From Lysinibacillus contaminans (GTDB lineage Bacteria > Bacillota > Bacilli > Bacillales_A > Planococcaceae), in NCBI RefSeq assembly GCF_001278945.1, contig NZ_LGRV01000003.1, forward strand, positions 1,178,001-1,242,000: DNA of 64,000 bases, in the 5' to 3' direction. Position numbers and translations under genes: made by a program. Below the pieces are notes generated by a model. That model was not told the DNA's origin. It did not search any database and saw only the letters and a list, made by a program, of their open reading frames with translations. The stretch's first letter is position 1. Every line of letters begins with the position of its first letter. This document shows, piece by piece, positions 50,331 to 59,251 of the stretch.

Positions 50331-50948
50331 TTGACTTCCTATATGGATTATACATCTCCATCTACTCAATTTACGTTTGACGTAAATACAAACACCGTTT
50401 TCAAAAAAGACGATCAGAATTTCATTAATGTCCTAGGTATACAACAATTAAACTCCCTTGAAAATGTTTCGTTGCTGGACTTCTCTCTTAGTTCTAATAA
50501 TGTGGTTGAGCCCCACTATCATCAAAATGCTGCAGAACTCGTGTATTGTATATCTGGAGCCGCTACAGTTTCAATGATTAATCCCTTTACTAAGCGACTT
50601 CAAGAATATTCAATAACACCTGGGAAGGTAGTAAATGTTCCGCAAGGATGGTGGCATTATGTAACAGGAAATCAAGATCATACACATTTGCTTGCGATTT
50701 TTGATGCCCCAACACCAGAAGTAATCTTAGGTTCAGATATTTTAAAAATCATGCCCCCGAATGTCATGGCGCACACATATTGTCTAGACGAGCAGCAATG
50801 GAGCAACGCAATCGCTCCTATGAAACCATCAACAAACATTGGTCCTCCGTTAGATTGCAATACAACTGCTAACAACACTGTAATGAATTATCCTTACTAC
50901 AATCAATATTACAATCACTTCTATCCCCCACAAGGATATACGTATTAA
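50331..50948 (+). CDS. cupin-domain protein with Tyr-rich tail, possible spore coat protein
   Basis: This 205-residue protein has a cupin barrel with metal ligands His62, His64, Glu69 and His109 (PHYHQNAAE and GWWHYV). It resembles oxalate decarboxylase-like cupins. The last ~20 residues are Tyr/Pro/Asn rich, a feature of Bacillus spore coat proteins, so a spore-surface role is plausible but inferred. TTG at 50331 lies eight bases after AGAAAGG; upstream in-frame starts as far as 50193 lack a ribosome site. Confidence 0.75.
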   Translation: MTSYMDYTSPSTQFTFDVNTNTVFKKDDQNFINVLGIQQLNSLENVSLLDFSLSSNNVVEPHYHQNAAELVYCISGAATVSMINPFTKRLQEYSITPGKVVNVPQGWWHYVTGNQDHTHLLAIFDAPTPEVILGSDILKIMPPNVMAHTYCLDEQQWSNAIAPMKPSTNIGPPLDCNTTANNTVMNYPYYNQYYNHFYPPQGYTY

Positions 50949-51197
50949 AAAATACGTTTTATTTCCTGGCTATTAGATGTTCGATTCTTTACTAAAAATA
51001 CTGGTAGTAAATCTTAATTTGGATGCTATAATAAGAACATGCATTCGCACTCTTTATTTTCTTCACGTGAATATATTTATTTATATGAAGATATATGGTG
51101 CGAATGGTTGTTTGAAAATAAAAATATTAATGTCGGATAATCTGTAGTTTTGTTTATAGAAAAACGGATGCTATTTTACTAACAACCGTCCCTTTTC

Positions 51198-51938
51198 TTA
51201 CATCATAATACCGCCATCTACGTTTAAAATATGCCCGTGTACATAGCTTGCTTCATCAGAGGCCAAGTATAAGTAAGCATTCGCTATATCTTCAGGTTCA
51301 GCCATGCGTGCAAGTGAAATAACATCTAGCATTCGCTCTACAATTTCATCAGGAATTTTTTCTACCATATCCGTATGCGTAAAACCAGGAGCGACCGCAT
51401 TCACGTTAATGCCCTTACGTCCAAATTCTTTCGCCCACGTTTTCGTTATCCCGATAATGGCTGCTTTCGATGCGGCATAATTTGTTTGACCGACATTACC
51501 ATAAACGCCACTCACAGACGCCGTATTAACGATTTTACCACGCCCCTTTTCTAACATATGTGGTAATACTGCCTGCGTACAGTTAAATACCCCTTTCACA
51601 TTGACGTCCATCACACGCTGAAACGCCTCTTCGGACATCTTCAAAAACATACCGTCTTGTGTAATCCCTGCATTGTTAATTAAAATATCGATTGTGCCGT
51701 ATAATTCAATTACTCGAGCTACCATTAGGTCAACATTTTCACGATTAGAGACATCTACTGCGACAAATGATACCTCATCCCCACGCATTTCATGGAATGC
51801 AGCTAAACCTTGCCCTTTAGTAGTATCAATATCTACAATGACCACTTTAGCCCCTTCGTCAATAAAACGCTTCACCGCCGCATAACCAATGCCGCTAGCG
51901 CCCCCTGTTATAATAGCTACTTTATTTTTCAAACGCAT
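51198..51938 (-). CDS. short-chain dehydrogenase, FabG/PhaB type (paralogue)
   Basis: This 246-residue SDR has TGGASGIG, NNAG and the catalytic Ser-Tyr-Lys in TASVSGVYGNVGQTNYAASKA. It is a clear paralogue of the SDR at 16208. A ribosome site AGGAGG starts right at the stop of a decayed phosphotransferase gene, so the SDR was probably its operon partner. In bacilli such SDR-phosphotransferase pairs sit in acyl-CoA metabolism clusters. The substrate is unknown. Confidence 0.9.
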   Translation of the reverse strand: MRLKNKVAIITGGASGIGYAAVKRFIDEGAKVVIVDIDTTKGQGLAAFHEMRGDEVSFVAVDVSNRENVDLMVARVIELYGTIDILINNAGITQDGMFLKMSEEAFQRVMDVNVKGVFNCTQAVLPHMLEKGRGKIVNTASVSGVYGNVGQTNYAASKAAIIGITKTWAKEFGRKGINVNAVAPGFTHTDMVEKIPDEIVERMLDVISLARMAEPEDIANAYLYLASDEASYVHGHILNVDGGIMM

Positions 51939-51950
51939 GATAATCCTCCT

Positions 51951-52245
51951 TTATTTGATTGCTTTAGATGCTTGTTTAATAAGTGCTGCGATCATTTTAT
52001 CCATTTTCGCAAATCAATCATCTCACGTTTGTCCTTTAGCATAGAGATAATATACTTTTTTAAAAAATAACTGCTAATTTAAAGTAGGAAAACTTAATGT
52101 AGTAGTCGATGTTTGACACATCTCGCCCACTTTTCTCTGCATAACTTACTATGAATTCCTTTCGCGTATAGAAGCCTGAGAAAATCGAAATCGGCGGCTT
52201 TCCAAAGGCATACAAAATTGCAATGTCAGCATCGATTAATCGCAT
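51951..52245 (-). pseudogene. decayed aminoglycoside-phosphotransferase-like gene, C-terminal remnant
   Basis: The fragment reads SGFYTRKEFIVSYAEKSGRDVSNIDYYIKFSYFKLAVIF and then, after a frameshift in a T run near 52060, YYLYAKGQT. Two stops follow, and then FAKMDKMIAALIKQASKAIK to a TAA. This order matches the C-terminus of the APH-like phosphotransferases found in fatty-acid operons of bacilli. The N-terminal three quarters are missing. The two stops look like CGA/AGA to TGA changes. It precedes the SDR gene directly. Confidence 0.75.
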
Positions 52246-52506
52246 GTTTCGCTATAAGAAAAATTCATTTAAAATGCCCACAATATTTAAACATTAAAAT
52301 TAAAATGATTGAATATTGATTTAATTCTTACATTAAATGTTACCTCTATATTTCTAGTAAATCAATCATCTATTAATTAAAATTTAGAATAAGGGAGAAA
52401 AATATCGCTAAATAAAGAATTTTGTAAGTAGAAACTATTCCTAAATAATCTACAATCCCGTTAACGAACTTGTTCTTTCACTAAAAAATTCGTTTATTTT
52501 TATTCA

Positions 52507-53391
52507 CTACTTATCAAAATAATCTTCAATATCACCAAGTAATTGACGAATGGCAGAAGGAAGATGTCGATTTTTCATAAATACTAAGTAAACATTTCGT
52601 CGTAAATAGGGACTATCAATTTCTTTATGTACAATTGCATAAGCAGTTGGACCTTGTAAATATTTTTCTGGTAAAATCGCAACTCCTAAGTTTTCTCGCA
52701 CAAGTGATATCGCAGTTTCTAAGCGTTCAATTTCAAACTGAATATTAATGTCCATTCCTGCCTTTTCAAACGCATTCAATATATCCTCCCTCGTTTGAAA
52801 GCCTTCCTTACTTATGATGAATGGCTCTTTACAAATATCGGCCATTGTCAGTTTATCCTTTACTGCTAAAGGATGATTCATAGGTAAAACCGCTACAAGG
52901 CGTTCCTCATATAAGCACTTTACTTCCAAATCTTCTTCATCCATTAGTTGATTGGTAATGATTAAATGTGTTTTATAGCTTCTGAGAGAATTTTTAACAC
53001 GTTCACTGCCTAAAATATCAACTAAATGAAATTTCATTTTTGGATACAAAGTCTTGTAATTGGAAATCACTTTTGGTAACCAATGCTTTATGGATTCCAT
53101 CACTCCTATGGTTATTTCACTTGTACCATGCACCACCACTTCGTCCAATTCTAATTTCAAAATTTCCATATTTTTCAACACAACTATTGCTCGTTCATAA
53201 AGTAGTTGCCCTGCTTCAGTTAATTTAAGATTTCTCGTATTTCTTTCAAGTAAAGGAGAACCAATTTCATGTTCTAATTTCTTAATGGCGTTACTTAGTG
53301 ATGGCTGTGAAATATGCAATTTTTCAGCAGCCTTCGAATAATTCATATGATCGACAACTGATATAAAATATTGCAATTGTTTTAAATCCAT
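52507..53391 (-). CDS. LysR-family transcription regulator
   Basis: This 294-residue LysR protein has an N-terminal helix-turn-helix (LQYFISVVDHMNYSKAAEKLHISQPSLSNAIKKLE) and a periplasmic-binding-like effector domain. It diverges from hutG-gltS and lies 128 bases away, so it probably controls that operon. It may respond to a product of histidine breakdown. This is inferred from position. Confidence 0.94.
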   Translation of the reverse strand: MDLKQLQYFISVVDHMNYSKAAEKLHISQPSLSNAIKKLEHEIGSPLLERNTRNLKLTEAGQLLYERAIVVLKNMEILKLELDEVVVHGTSEITIGVMESIKHWLPKVISNYKTLYPKMKFHLVDILGSERVKNSLRSYKTHLIITNQLMDEEDLEVKCLYEERLVAVLPMNHPLAVKDKLTMADICKEPFIISKEGFQTREDILNAFEKAGMDINIQFEIERLETAISLVRENLGVAILPEKYLQGPTAYAIVHKEIDSPYLRRNVYLVFMKNRHLPSAIRQLLGDIEDYFDK

Positions 53392-53431
53392 AAAATTCCC
53401 ACCTTTATATTTATAGCTAAAAACTATAGAT

Positions 53432-53477
53432 TAATAATAATTATATATTAGTAATAATAATTTTACGAATATATAAT
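53432..53477 (+). promoter_or_regulatory. repeats and -10 box upstream of hutG
   Basis: TAATAATAATT occurs at 53432-53442 and again at 53452-53462, 20 bases apart, on the same face of the helix. A perfect -10 TATAAT (53472-53477) has no good -35 box, as at activator-dependent promoters. The repeats are candidate LysR contact sites. Confidence 0.5.
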
Positions 53478-53519
53478 GAATTTACACTATCTAAACGTTA
53501 GAAATGGAGTCGATAAACC

Positions 53520-54482
53520 GTGTATACTATGACAGATCAAAAACATTGGAAAGGCCGCATTGACTCAACAACCAATATGAGCAGTTTCCGGCTTCATCAA
53601 AAAGTAAATCGAATTCCAATAAATGATGTAAGGGTTTCAGATGGTCAACAAGCTGGCATTGTAGGGTTTATATGTGATGAAGGCGTACGTCGAAATCAAG
53701 GGCGTGTTGGTGCTGCCAATGGACCTAATGCACTTCGTGAAACAATGGCGAGCTTACCTTGGACATTTCAAGAAGGCCAACAGGTTGTTGATGTAGGTAA
53801 CATTCTTTGTCTGAATCATGCTTTAGAAGAAGCACAGCATGAGCTCGGCGGAATTGTCGAAATATTGCGGACTAAAAAGGCCAAGTGTATTGTACTCGGG
53901 GGCGGTCATGAAACATTATATGGCCATTATTTAGGTGTTCGTGCTTCATTACCTACCGATGCTAAAATCGGAATTATAAATATCGATGCACATTTTGATT
54001 TACGCTCTTACGAAGTGGAAACGTCGTCAGGTACCATGTTCCGCCAAATTTTAGAGCAGGATTCGAATGTAGATTACTTTGTACTTGGCATTCAACGTTA
54101 TGGTAATACAATTGAGTTATTTGAAAAGGCACGTGAGCTACAAGTCGAATATGTTTTAGAAGATGATTTAACTGCTGAAAACAAAACGGAAATTGAGAGT
54201 CAACTACAACAATTTATGGATAGCCATGATTACATCCTTTTAACTTTATGTATGGATGTTTTAAATGCAGCATTTGCACCAGGAGTAAGTGCACCTTCTC
54301 CGTTCGGACTCGATCCAAGCATCGTAAGATCTATTATTCAAAAAGTAACTTCTCATTCAAATACACATTCTTTTGATATTTGTGAAGTCAATCCATTACT
54401 CGATGAAAATGGGAGAACAGTCAAATTAGGCGCCTATTTTGTCTACGAAGCACTAAATAATTTACTTAGGGGGAATGGCTAA
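53520..54482 (+). CDS. hutG: formimidoylglutamase
   Basis: HutG removes formamide from N-formimidoyl-L-glutamate in the last step of histidine breakdown, giving glutamate. The 320-residue protein belongs to the arginase/ureohydrolase family with manganese ligands in GGGHET and IDAHFDLR. Its GVSAPSPFGLDP segment is typical of HutG rather than agmatinase. GTG at 53520 follows TGGAG by ten bases. Its stop overlaps the gltS start (TAATG). The glutamate symporter partner fits the pathway. Confidence 0.85.
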   Translation: MYTMTDQKHWKGRIDSTTNMSSFRLHQKVNRIPINDVRVSDGQQAGIVGFICDEGVRRNQGRVGAANGPNALRETMASLPWTFQEGQQVVDVGNILCLNHALEEAQHELGGIVEILRTKKAKCIVLGGGHETLYGHYLGVRASLPTDAKIGIINIDAHFDLRSYEVETSSGTMFRQILEQDSNVDYFVLGIQRYGNTIELFEKARELQVEYVLEDDLTAENKTEIESQLQQFMDSHDYILLTLCMDVLNAAFAPGVSAPSPFGLDPSIVRSIIQKVTSHSNTHSFDICEVNPLLDENGRTVKLGAYFVYEALNNLLRGNG

Positions 54483-55666
54483 TGATTGCCTTCGATCAAA
54501 TTACAACCATATTTTTAGCAGTCGCCCTATTCGCATTGGGAACTTATTTAATTAATAAAGTAGGCTTTTTAAAACGTTTCTGTATTCCAGCACCAGTTGT
54601 TGGTGGTTTACTTTTCGCAGCAGTAGCAACACTTTTAAAAACAACAGGAACGTTAGAAATATCACTTGATACTTCTTTACAAAGCCTATTTATGACTACA
54701 TTTTTCACTACAATTGGTTTAGGAGCTAGCTTTAAACTCGTGAAACTAGGCGGTAAATTATTAATCATCTATTGGTTAGCTTGTGGTTTTTTAGCATTAA
54801 TGCAAAATGTTATAGGTGTTTCCCTTGCTTCTTTAATGGGCATTCATCCGTTAATTGGCATGATGGCCGGTGCAGTTTCTATGGAAGGTGGACATGGCTC
54901 TGCAGCAGCATTTGGACAAACATTAGAAGATTTAGGTATTTCTTCTGCTATGACAATTGGAGCTGCCGCAGCAACTTGTGGTTTGGTAGCAGGTGGCTTA
55001 ATTGGTGGACCAATTGTAAATTTCTTAGTGAAAAAATATAATTTAAAACCTAATGTTCAGGAAACATCGGAAGTAGATTTTGAAAATAAAAATGAACAAA
55101 TTACAACTGACTCTTTCTTTACACAAGTTCTATTAATCACATTTAGTATGGCTGTTGGTACTTATGTCGGTACTCTATTCTCTGAAGCTACTGGATTTGT
55201 ATTACCGGGCTATGTCGGTGCGATGTTTGTAGCTGTTCTCGTACGTAATATTATGGATAAAATAAAACCAAATGCCGTTAACATGAAAAGTATTTCACTA
55301 ATCGGTGATGTTACATTAGGTATCTTCCTATCAATGGCTTTAATGAGCGTTAAGCTATGGGAAATTGCAGATTTAGCATTACCTCTATTTGTAATTGTCT
55401 TTGTGCAAGTATTATTTATCGTGTTGTTTAGCATATTTGTGTTATTTAAGTTATTCGGAAAAGATTACGATGCAGCTGTAATGGTTGCTGGATTTGCAGG
55501 ACATGGATTAGGGGCAACACCAAATGCAATGGCAAATATGTCAGCCGTTACACAACGATTTGGTCCTTCTACAAAAGCTTTTCTAATCGTTCCAATCGTT
55601 GGAGCATTTTTAATCGATGTATTCGGTATCCCAATCATTATTACAACAATTAATTTATTCACATAA
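54482..55666 (+). CDS. gltS: sodium/glutamate symporter
   Basis: This 394-residue membrane protein of the GltS family takes up glutamate with sodium. It has about ten hydrophobic helices in two inverted halves. Glycine-rich re-entrant loops are visible (SMEGGHGSAAAFG; GFAGHGLGATPNAMANM). The GGKLLIIYWLACGF segment also fits. It is coupled to hutG by a TAATG overlap. Uptake of glutamate and formation from histidine thus share one transcript. Confidence 0.94.
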   Translation: MIAFDQITTIFLAVALFALGTYLINKVGFLKRFCIPAPVVGGLLFAAVATLLKTTGTLEISLDTSLQSLFMTTFFTTIGLGASFKLVKLGGKLLIIYWLACGFLALMQNVIGVSLASLMGIHPLIGMMAGAVSMEGGHGSAAAFGQTLEDLGISSAMTIGAAAATCGLVAGGLIGGPIVNFLVKKYNLKPNVQETSEVDFENKNEQITTDSFFTQVLLITFSMAVGTYVGTLFSEATGFVLPGYVGAMFVAVLVRNIMDKIKPNAVNMKSISLIGDVTLGIFLSMALMSVKLWEIADLALPLFVIVFVQVLFIVLFSIFVLFKLFGKDYDAAVMVAGFAGHGLGATPNAMANMSAVTQRFGPSTKAFLIVPIVGAFLIDVFGIPIIITTINLFT

Positions 55667-55716
55667 AAAAAGCCATGCAATTGTCTAGTAAAAGACAGTT
55701 ACATGGCTTTTCTTTT
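55666..55716 (+). terminator. terminator after gltS
   Basis: AAAAAAGCCATG...TGTCT pairs with AGACA...CATGGCTTTTCTTTT. The stem also faces the polysaccharide deacetylase gene on the minus strand. Confidence 0.82.
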
Positions 55717-55740
55717 CTATTACTCTACTAAAGGATGAGA

Positions 55741-57009
55741 TTATTGTAAAATTTCACTAACAGTTACTAGCTCATAGCCCTGTTGTTGCAAATAAAGAAG
55801 TACATTTTCCAACCCATTTGCTGTAGATTGATGAATGTCATGCATTAAAATAATACTACCATCTTTCGCAGATGCTTTAACATTCGATAAAATTTTAGCT
55901 GAATTACGATGCTTCCAATCAAGTGTATCTACTGACCATAAAATAGAGGGCATTGAAATGACAGATCTCACTTGTTCATCGGTTGCCCCATATGGTGGTC
56001 GGAATACGGTAGGATTTTGACCAATTGCCTTGAAGATAGCATTACTTGTAAGGTCTACCTCTTGCTTGACAGTGGCCTTCGACAAAGTGGTTAACTTCGG
56101 ATGATTCCAAGTATGATTCCCAATTTCATGGCCACCCTCATATATTTGCTTAGCAATCTCTTGATTTTTTGTTACGTTTTTTCCTACCATGAAAAATGTT
56201 GCTTTCACTTCGTACTTTTTCAAGATTGCTAATATTTGTGGTGTCACTTTCGCATCTGGTCCATCATCAAAAGTTAATGCTACTCGTTTTGCCTGACCTT
56301 TAGCTGCTGCAATACCTTTATTGTACGCCTTATTCCCTAGCGAAATGGGATTCGTTAGTTCTACTGACTTTACATAGCCCTTTTGTTCCCCAGCTTCAAC
56401 ATATGCCCAACCTGCTAACAGTGTATATTGCTGGACAACGGTTTGGTGAGCGATCGTATCAATCACCTCTGAACTCGGACTAGCAGTTAGATGTAATGCA
56501 GCGCCATTAACAGTATTCACTCTTTTTTTTGTCCCAATTGGTACCTTTAATGAATTGGTTGCCATATAGCCAATTTGATGCCCATATTGCACATATGACC
56601 AACCACCTGGCACTGTGCCGTATACTTGGACGATACTTTTATCAAATAATGTCCCATTTTTTTGTGCATGTTGACTTGGATATGTAAATAAATCAGCGCC
56701 ACCTTGTTTTTCAACAAGATAACTCGTTGGTTGTGCTTTCGATATACCAGAACTAAGCACATACCCTGTAAGCTGGTAGGATTGAATATAAGTCCAGTCT
56801 GATTGAGTGTACTCAGTCGTAACGAAATCACCTTGCGTTAAATAGCCTACAATACTACTCTCTTCAGATGCATCTTTATAGACAGGTAAAGATGATTCGA
56901 TTACTTGATGGATTACTGTCGTTTCATTTGCTTGTGCCATATTCTTTCCCGTCATCACAAAACAAATGACAATTGCTAAAAATGTACTAATAGATAAAAA
57001 CTTTTTCAT
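55741..57009 (-). CDS. secreted polysaccharide deacetylase with SH3-like repeats
   Basis: This 422-residue exported enzyme has a signal peptide (FLSISTFLAIVICFVMTG) and three SH3b-like repeats (about residues 30-230) that likely bind the cell wall. A NodB deacetylase domain follows. The NodB motifs TFDDGPD, HEIGNHTWNHP and RPPYG are present. It probably removes acetyl groups from peptidoglycan or a wall polysaccharide. ATG at 57009 matches the signal peptide start; an in-frame ATG at 57036 is less likely. Confidence 0.92.
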   Translation of the reverse strand: MKKFLSISTFLAIVICFVMTGKNMAQANETTVIHQVIESSLPVYKDASEESSIVGYLTQGDFVTTEYTQSDWTYIQSYQLTGYVLSSGISKAQPTSYLVEKQGGADLFTYPSQHAQKNGTLFDKSIVQVYGTVPGGWSYVQYGHQIGYMATNSLKVPIGTKKRVNTVNGAALHLTASPSSEVIDTIAHQTVVQQYTLLAGWAYVEAGEQKGYVKSVELTNPISLGNKAYNKGIAAAKGQAKRVALTFDDGPDAKVTPQILAILKKYEVKATFFMVGKNVTKNQEIAKQIYEGGHEIGNHTWNHPKLTTLSKATVKQEVDLTSNAIFKAIGQNPTVFRPPYGATDEQVRSVISMPSILWSVDTLDWKHRNSAKILSNVKASAKDGSIILMHDIHQSTANGLENVLLYLQQQGYELVTVSEILQ

Positions 57010-57231
57010 TACCACTACACCATCCTTATACAGCATTCTAAGTTGTTTTTCGTACTAATATTCTGACAACTGTGTTGTTAACTTTATTATAAAATAATTT
57101 CTAGTGTCAGAATATAGTATTTATCAACTAAATTAACAATTTAGTGAATAGAATATTAGATGGGTTGAGATTTAATTTTCGATTTTTGAAAGTGTGAATT
57201 TATTAAAAAATGTCTTTTGATACGTGCTGTC
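57010..57231. other. gap between deacetylase and decayed lipoprotein
   Basis: This AT-rich upstream region of the deacetylase gene shows no gene or terminator I can support. Confidence 0.45.
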
Positions 57232-57727
57232 TTATGCATATTGACGGATCTTTCCTTCATGCTGCTGCAAAAAAATTGTTACAATCGATTCATCGAAAAA
57301 TTCATTCCCATGAGGTAATGTCGTAAATAGAGTCGACATTTCAGTGATTAACGCCTCTCTGGTCACTTCAAACGCCTAATCATCAATACTAAAAGCATAG
57401 CCCTTTGCATTAGGCACTAATATCGCCGCCATCATGGCATTATAAATCATCGTTTCTTCCATCGTATTGGCTACATCAAACCTTTTATTTAATGACTCAT
57501 TATCCGTCCGATAAATTACACGCATAATTCCCCCACGCAAATCAAAGTAGTCGATCGTAGCACCTAAATCAAGTGCCTTGTTAGCAACGGCACTCACATT
57601 TCCACTATCACCAACATAAGTACCAATTTACGGTTCCCAAGTGTCATCTAGTACTTCAGGTGCCTTAGCTGTACATGCTGTAAAGAGAGATATCGCGAGT
57701 TACTAACATAGTCAATTTCCGGTGCAT
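57232..57727 (-). pseudogene. decayed lipoprotein gene
   Basis: After a GGGGGC ribosome site and ATG at 57727 the frame reads HRKLTMLVT. A one-base deletion near 57700 then hides the lipobox LFTACT in another frame. In that frame EVLDDTWEP meets an in-frame TAA at 57628-57630. The body (VGDSGNVSAVANKALDLGAT to GYAFSIDD) ends at a TAG at 57376-57378 but continues AFEVTREALITEMSTLFTTL to a TAA at 57232-57234. So the gene carries one frameshift and two stops. The 57376-57597 part is open and could be translated from an internal start. The family is not recognised. It followed the carboxypeptidase gene in an operon. Confidence 0.7.
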
Positions 57728-57739
57728 TTATTTGCCCCC

Positions 57740-58579
57740 TTATAGTGCCGCGTGTACGCTTAAAGCATCTTCAACATGAAAGGGCTCTGAACGTACATTT
57801 CCTGTCGCATTCGTAGTTACAAATAAATAATACTTCCCATTCTTTTCAAGTAATGAAGCTAAACATAGTCCCGCCTCAGGTGTGTAGCCTGTTTTCCCGC
57901 CTAAAATGGCTCCCTCTACACCAGCCATTTTCGTAAATAATGTACTAGACATCGTAAGCTCTCCTGGCACCGCTGTTATATAGCTTCTCGTTGTTAGTAT
58001 TTTGTAAAATATTGGATTTTCAATTGCATAGCGAAATAGCTTACTTATATCTCGCACGCTCGACACATGTGCATCATCATGAAGACCGCTGACATTAACA
58101 AAATGTGTATCATTCATGCCAAGTTCGTGTGCTTTGTCATTCATTAGAGACACAAAATCCTTTTCACTCCCAGCAATAACATTGGCTAAGGTTGCTGTAG
58201 CATCAGCCCCAGATGGAATTATAGCACCATACAACAAATCCTCTACCGTCACAAAATCACCTGCTTTAAAGCCAGCCATAGATGCATTTTGCGCCGTAAA
58301 AGTCGCAATCGTACTTGCTTCAATCATCGTATGCTTTTGCAAGTCGTCACTCTCCTCAATGGCCACGATTGCAGTCATAATCTTTGTTAACGATGCTGGA
58401 TATATGATGGCATCTGCATTTTTTTCATATACCGACTGTCCACTTTCATCTAATAAAATCGCATTTTGACTATGCAACAATGGTATTTCAATTTCAGCTT
58501 CATAATCTTCTGTTGATTTGTTTGCATATAAAAAAAATGCCGCCACACATAGACAACATAATAATAATAATTTTTTCAT
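57740..58579 (-). CDS. D-alanyl-D-alanine carboxypeptidase (low-molecular-weight PBP)
   Basis: This 279-residue serine DD-carboxypeptidase has the penicillin-binding motifs SLTK (63-66), SGA (123-125) and KTG (229-231). A hydrophobic signal anchor lies at residues 3-18. The second motif is SGA in place of the common SGN. The protein ends soon after KTG and lacks the C-terminal PBP5 stalk domain. ATG at 58579 follows AGGAGGCG; an in-frame ATG at 58618 lacks a ribosome site. It trims peptidoglycan side chains. Confidence 0.9.
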   Translation of the reverse strand: MKKLLLLCCLCVAAFFLYANKSTEDYEAEIEIPLLHSQNAILLDESGQSVYEKNADAIIYPASLTKIMTAIVAIEESDDLQKHTMIEASTIATFTAQNASMAGFKAGDFVTVEDLLYGAIIPSGADATATLANVIAGSEKDFVSLMNDKAHELGMNDTHFVNVSGLHDDAHVSSVRDISKLFRYAIENPIFYKILTTRSYITAVPGELTMSSTLFTKMAGVEGAILGGKTGYTPEAGLCLASLLEKNGKYYLFVTTNATGNVRSEPFHVEDALSVHAAL

Positions 58580-58934
58580 AAAAAAACGCCTCCTATTCCT
58601 TATTATAATAATGAACACTTTAAAACTTTATGCTTTGATATTGGAAAGTAACTAAAGTCAATGTTTCTAGAATCTCACATTTCATACTTTTTCAAACGCT
58701 ATCGGCACGTTATATAAAAAATTGATTCTCATTAGATAGTCTTTTTTATTAACTTTAGAGTGATCATATTATAAAATTAAAATCTTATTTTTTAGTTATT
58801 GTATTCCTTAAGAATTCCTTAATTTTATTTCTTTTAATAACAACCCTTGGAAGGCTATCGAACATCGAATCTTGCAAACAGAACAAAAATAAGACCACCC
58901 ATTACGGAGTGGTCTCTTATCCCTTCTCTAATCT
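58580..58934. other. gap between carboxypeptidase and small gene
   Basis: These 355 bases hold no supported gene. A minus-strand terminator lies at 58891-58918. The stretch near 58600-58850 is AT-rich upstream sequence of the carboxypeptidase gene. Confidence 0.55.
58891..58918 (-). terminator. terminator after the MORN-AAA operon
   Basis: AAGACCACCCAT and its partner GGAGTGGTCTCTT form a stem, followed on the minus strand by ATTTTTG. It lies about 17 bases past the 58935 stop. Confidence 0.8.
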
Positions 58935-59225
58935 TTAATAATCATCATCTATATCTTGCAACACTTGCCTCCCATGCCACATGTTTTGCTCATATACTGT
59001 ACATACTTTCGGAGCACCCTGTATTTTTTCTTTAATCTTTACTGGGATTTTTGCTTTGGATTTAATCTCTTCAGCATATTCAAAAGCCTTTATAATATAT
59101 TTATTCTTATTTTCCATAACCAATTTATAAATTTCATTTTCTAATTTTCTTGCTTCTTCTGAAGTTTTCACAGGACTAATTTCAAGAATATTTTCTACTA
59201 TCAGTGCAAAAGTAACTTCAATCAC
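58935..59225 (-). CDS. hypothetical protein downstream of MORN-AAA gene
   Basis: This 96-residue helical, charged protein (KTSEEARKLENEIYKLVMENKNK, EIKSKAKIPVKIKEKIQG) has no signal peptide. I chose the GTG at 59225, which follows AGAGG; an in-frame TTG at 59246 would lie nearer the upstream stop. It is 26 bases after the MORN-AAA gene and before a terminator, so the two form an operon. I recognise no family. Function may be linked to the ATPase. Confidence 0.6.
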   Translation of the reverse strand: MIEVTFALIVENILEISPVKTSEEARKLENEIYKLVMENKNKYIIKAFEYAEEIKSKAKIPVKIKEKIQGAPKVCTVYEQNMWHGRQVLQDIDDDY

Positions 59226-59251
59226 TCCGTCCTCTGAACCAATCAATCTAA

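Noticed and set aside
51951-52004. 17-residue amphipathic peptide, like a delta-toxin
   Set aside because: There is no ribosome site, and the sequence is the natural end of a decayed phosphotransferase gene.
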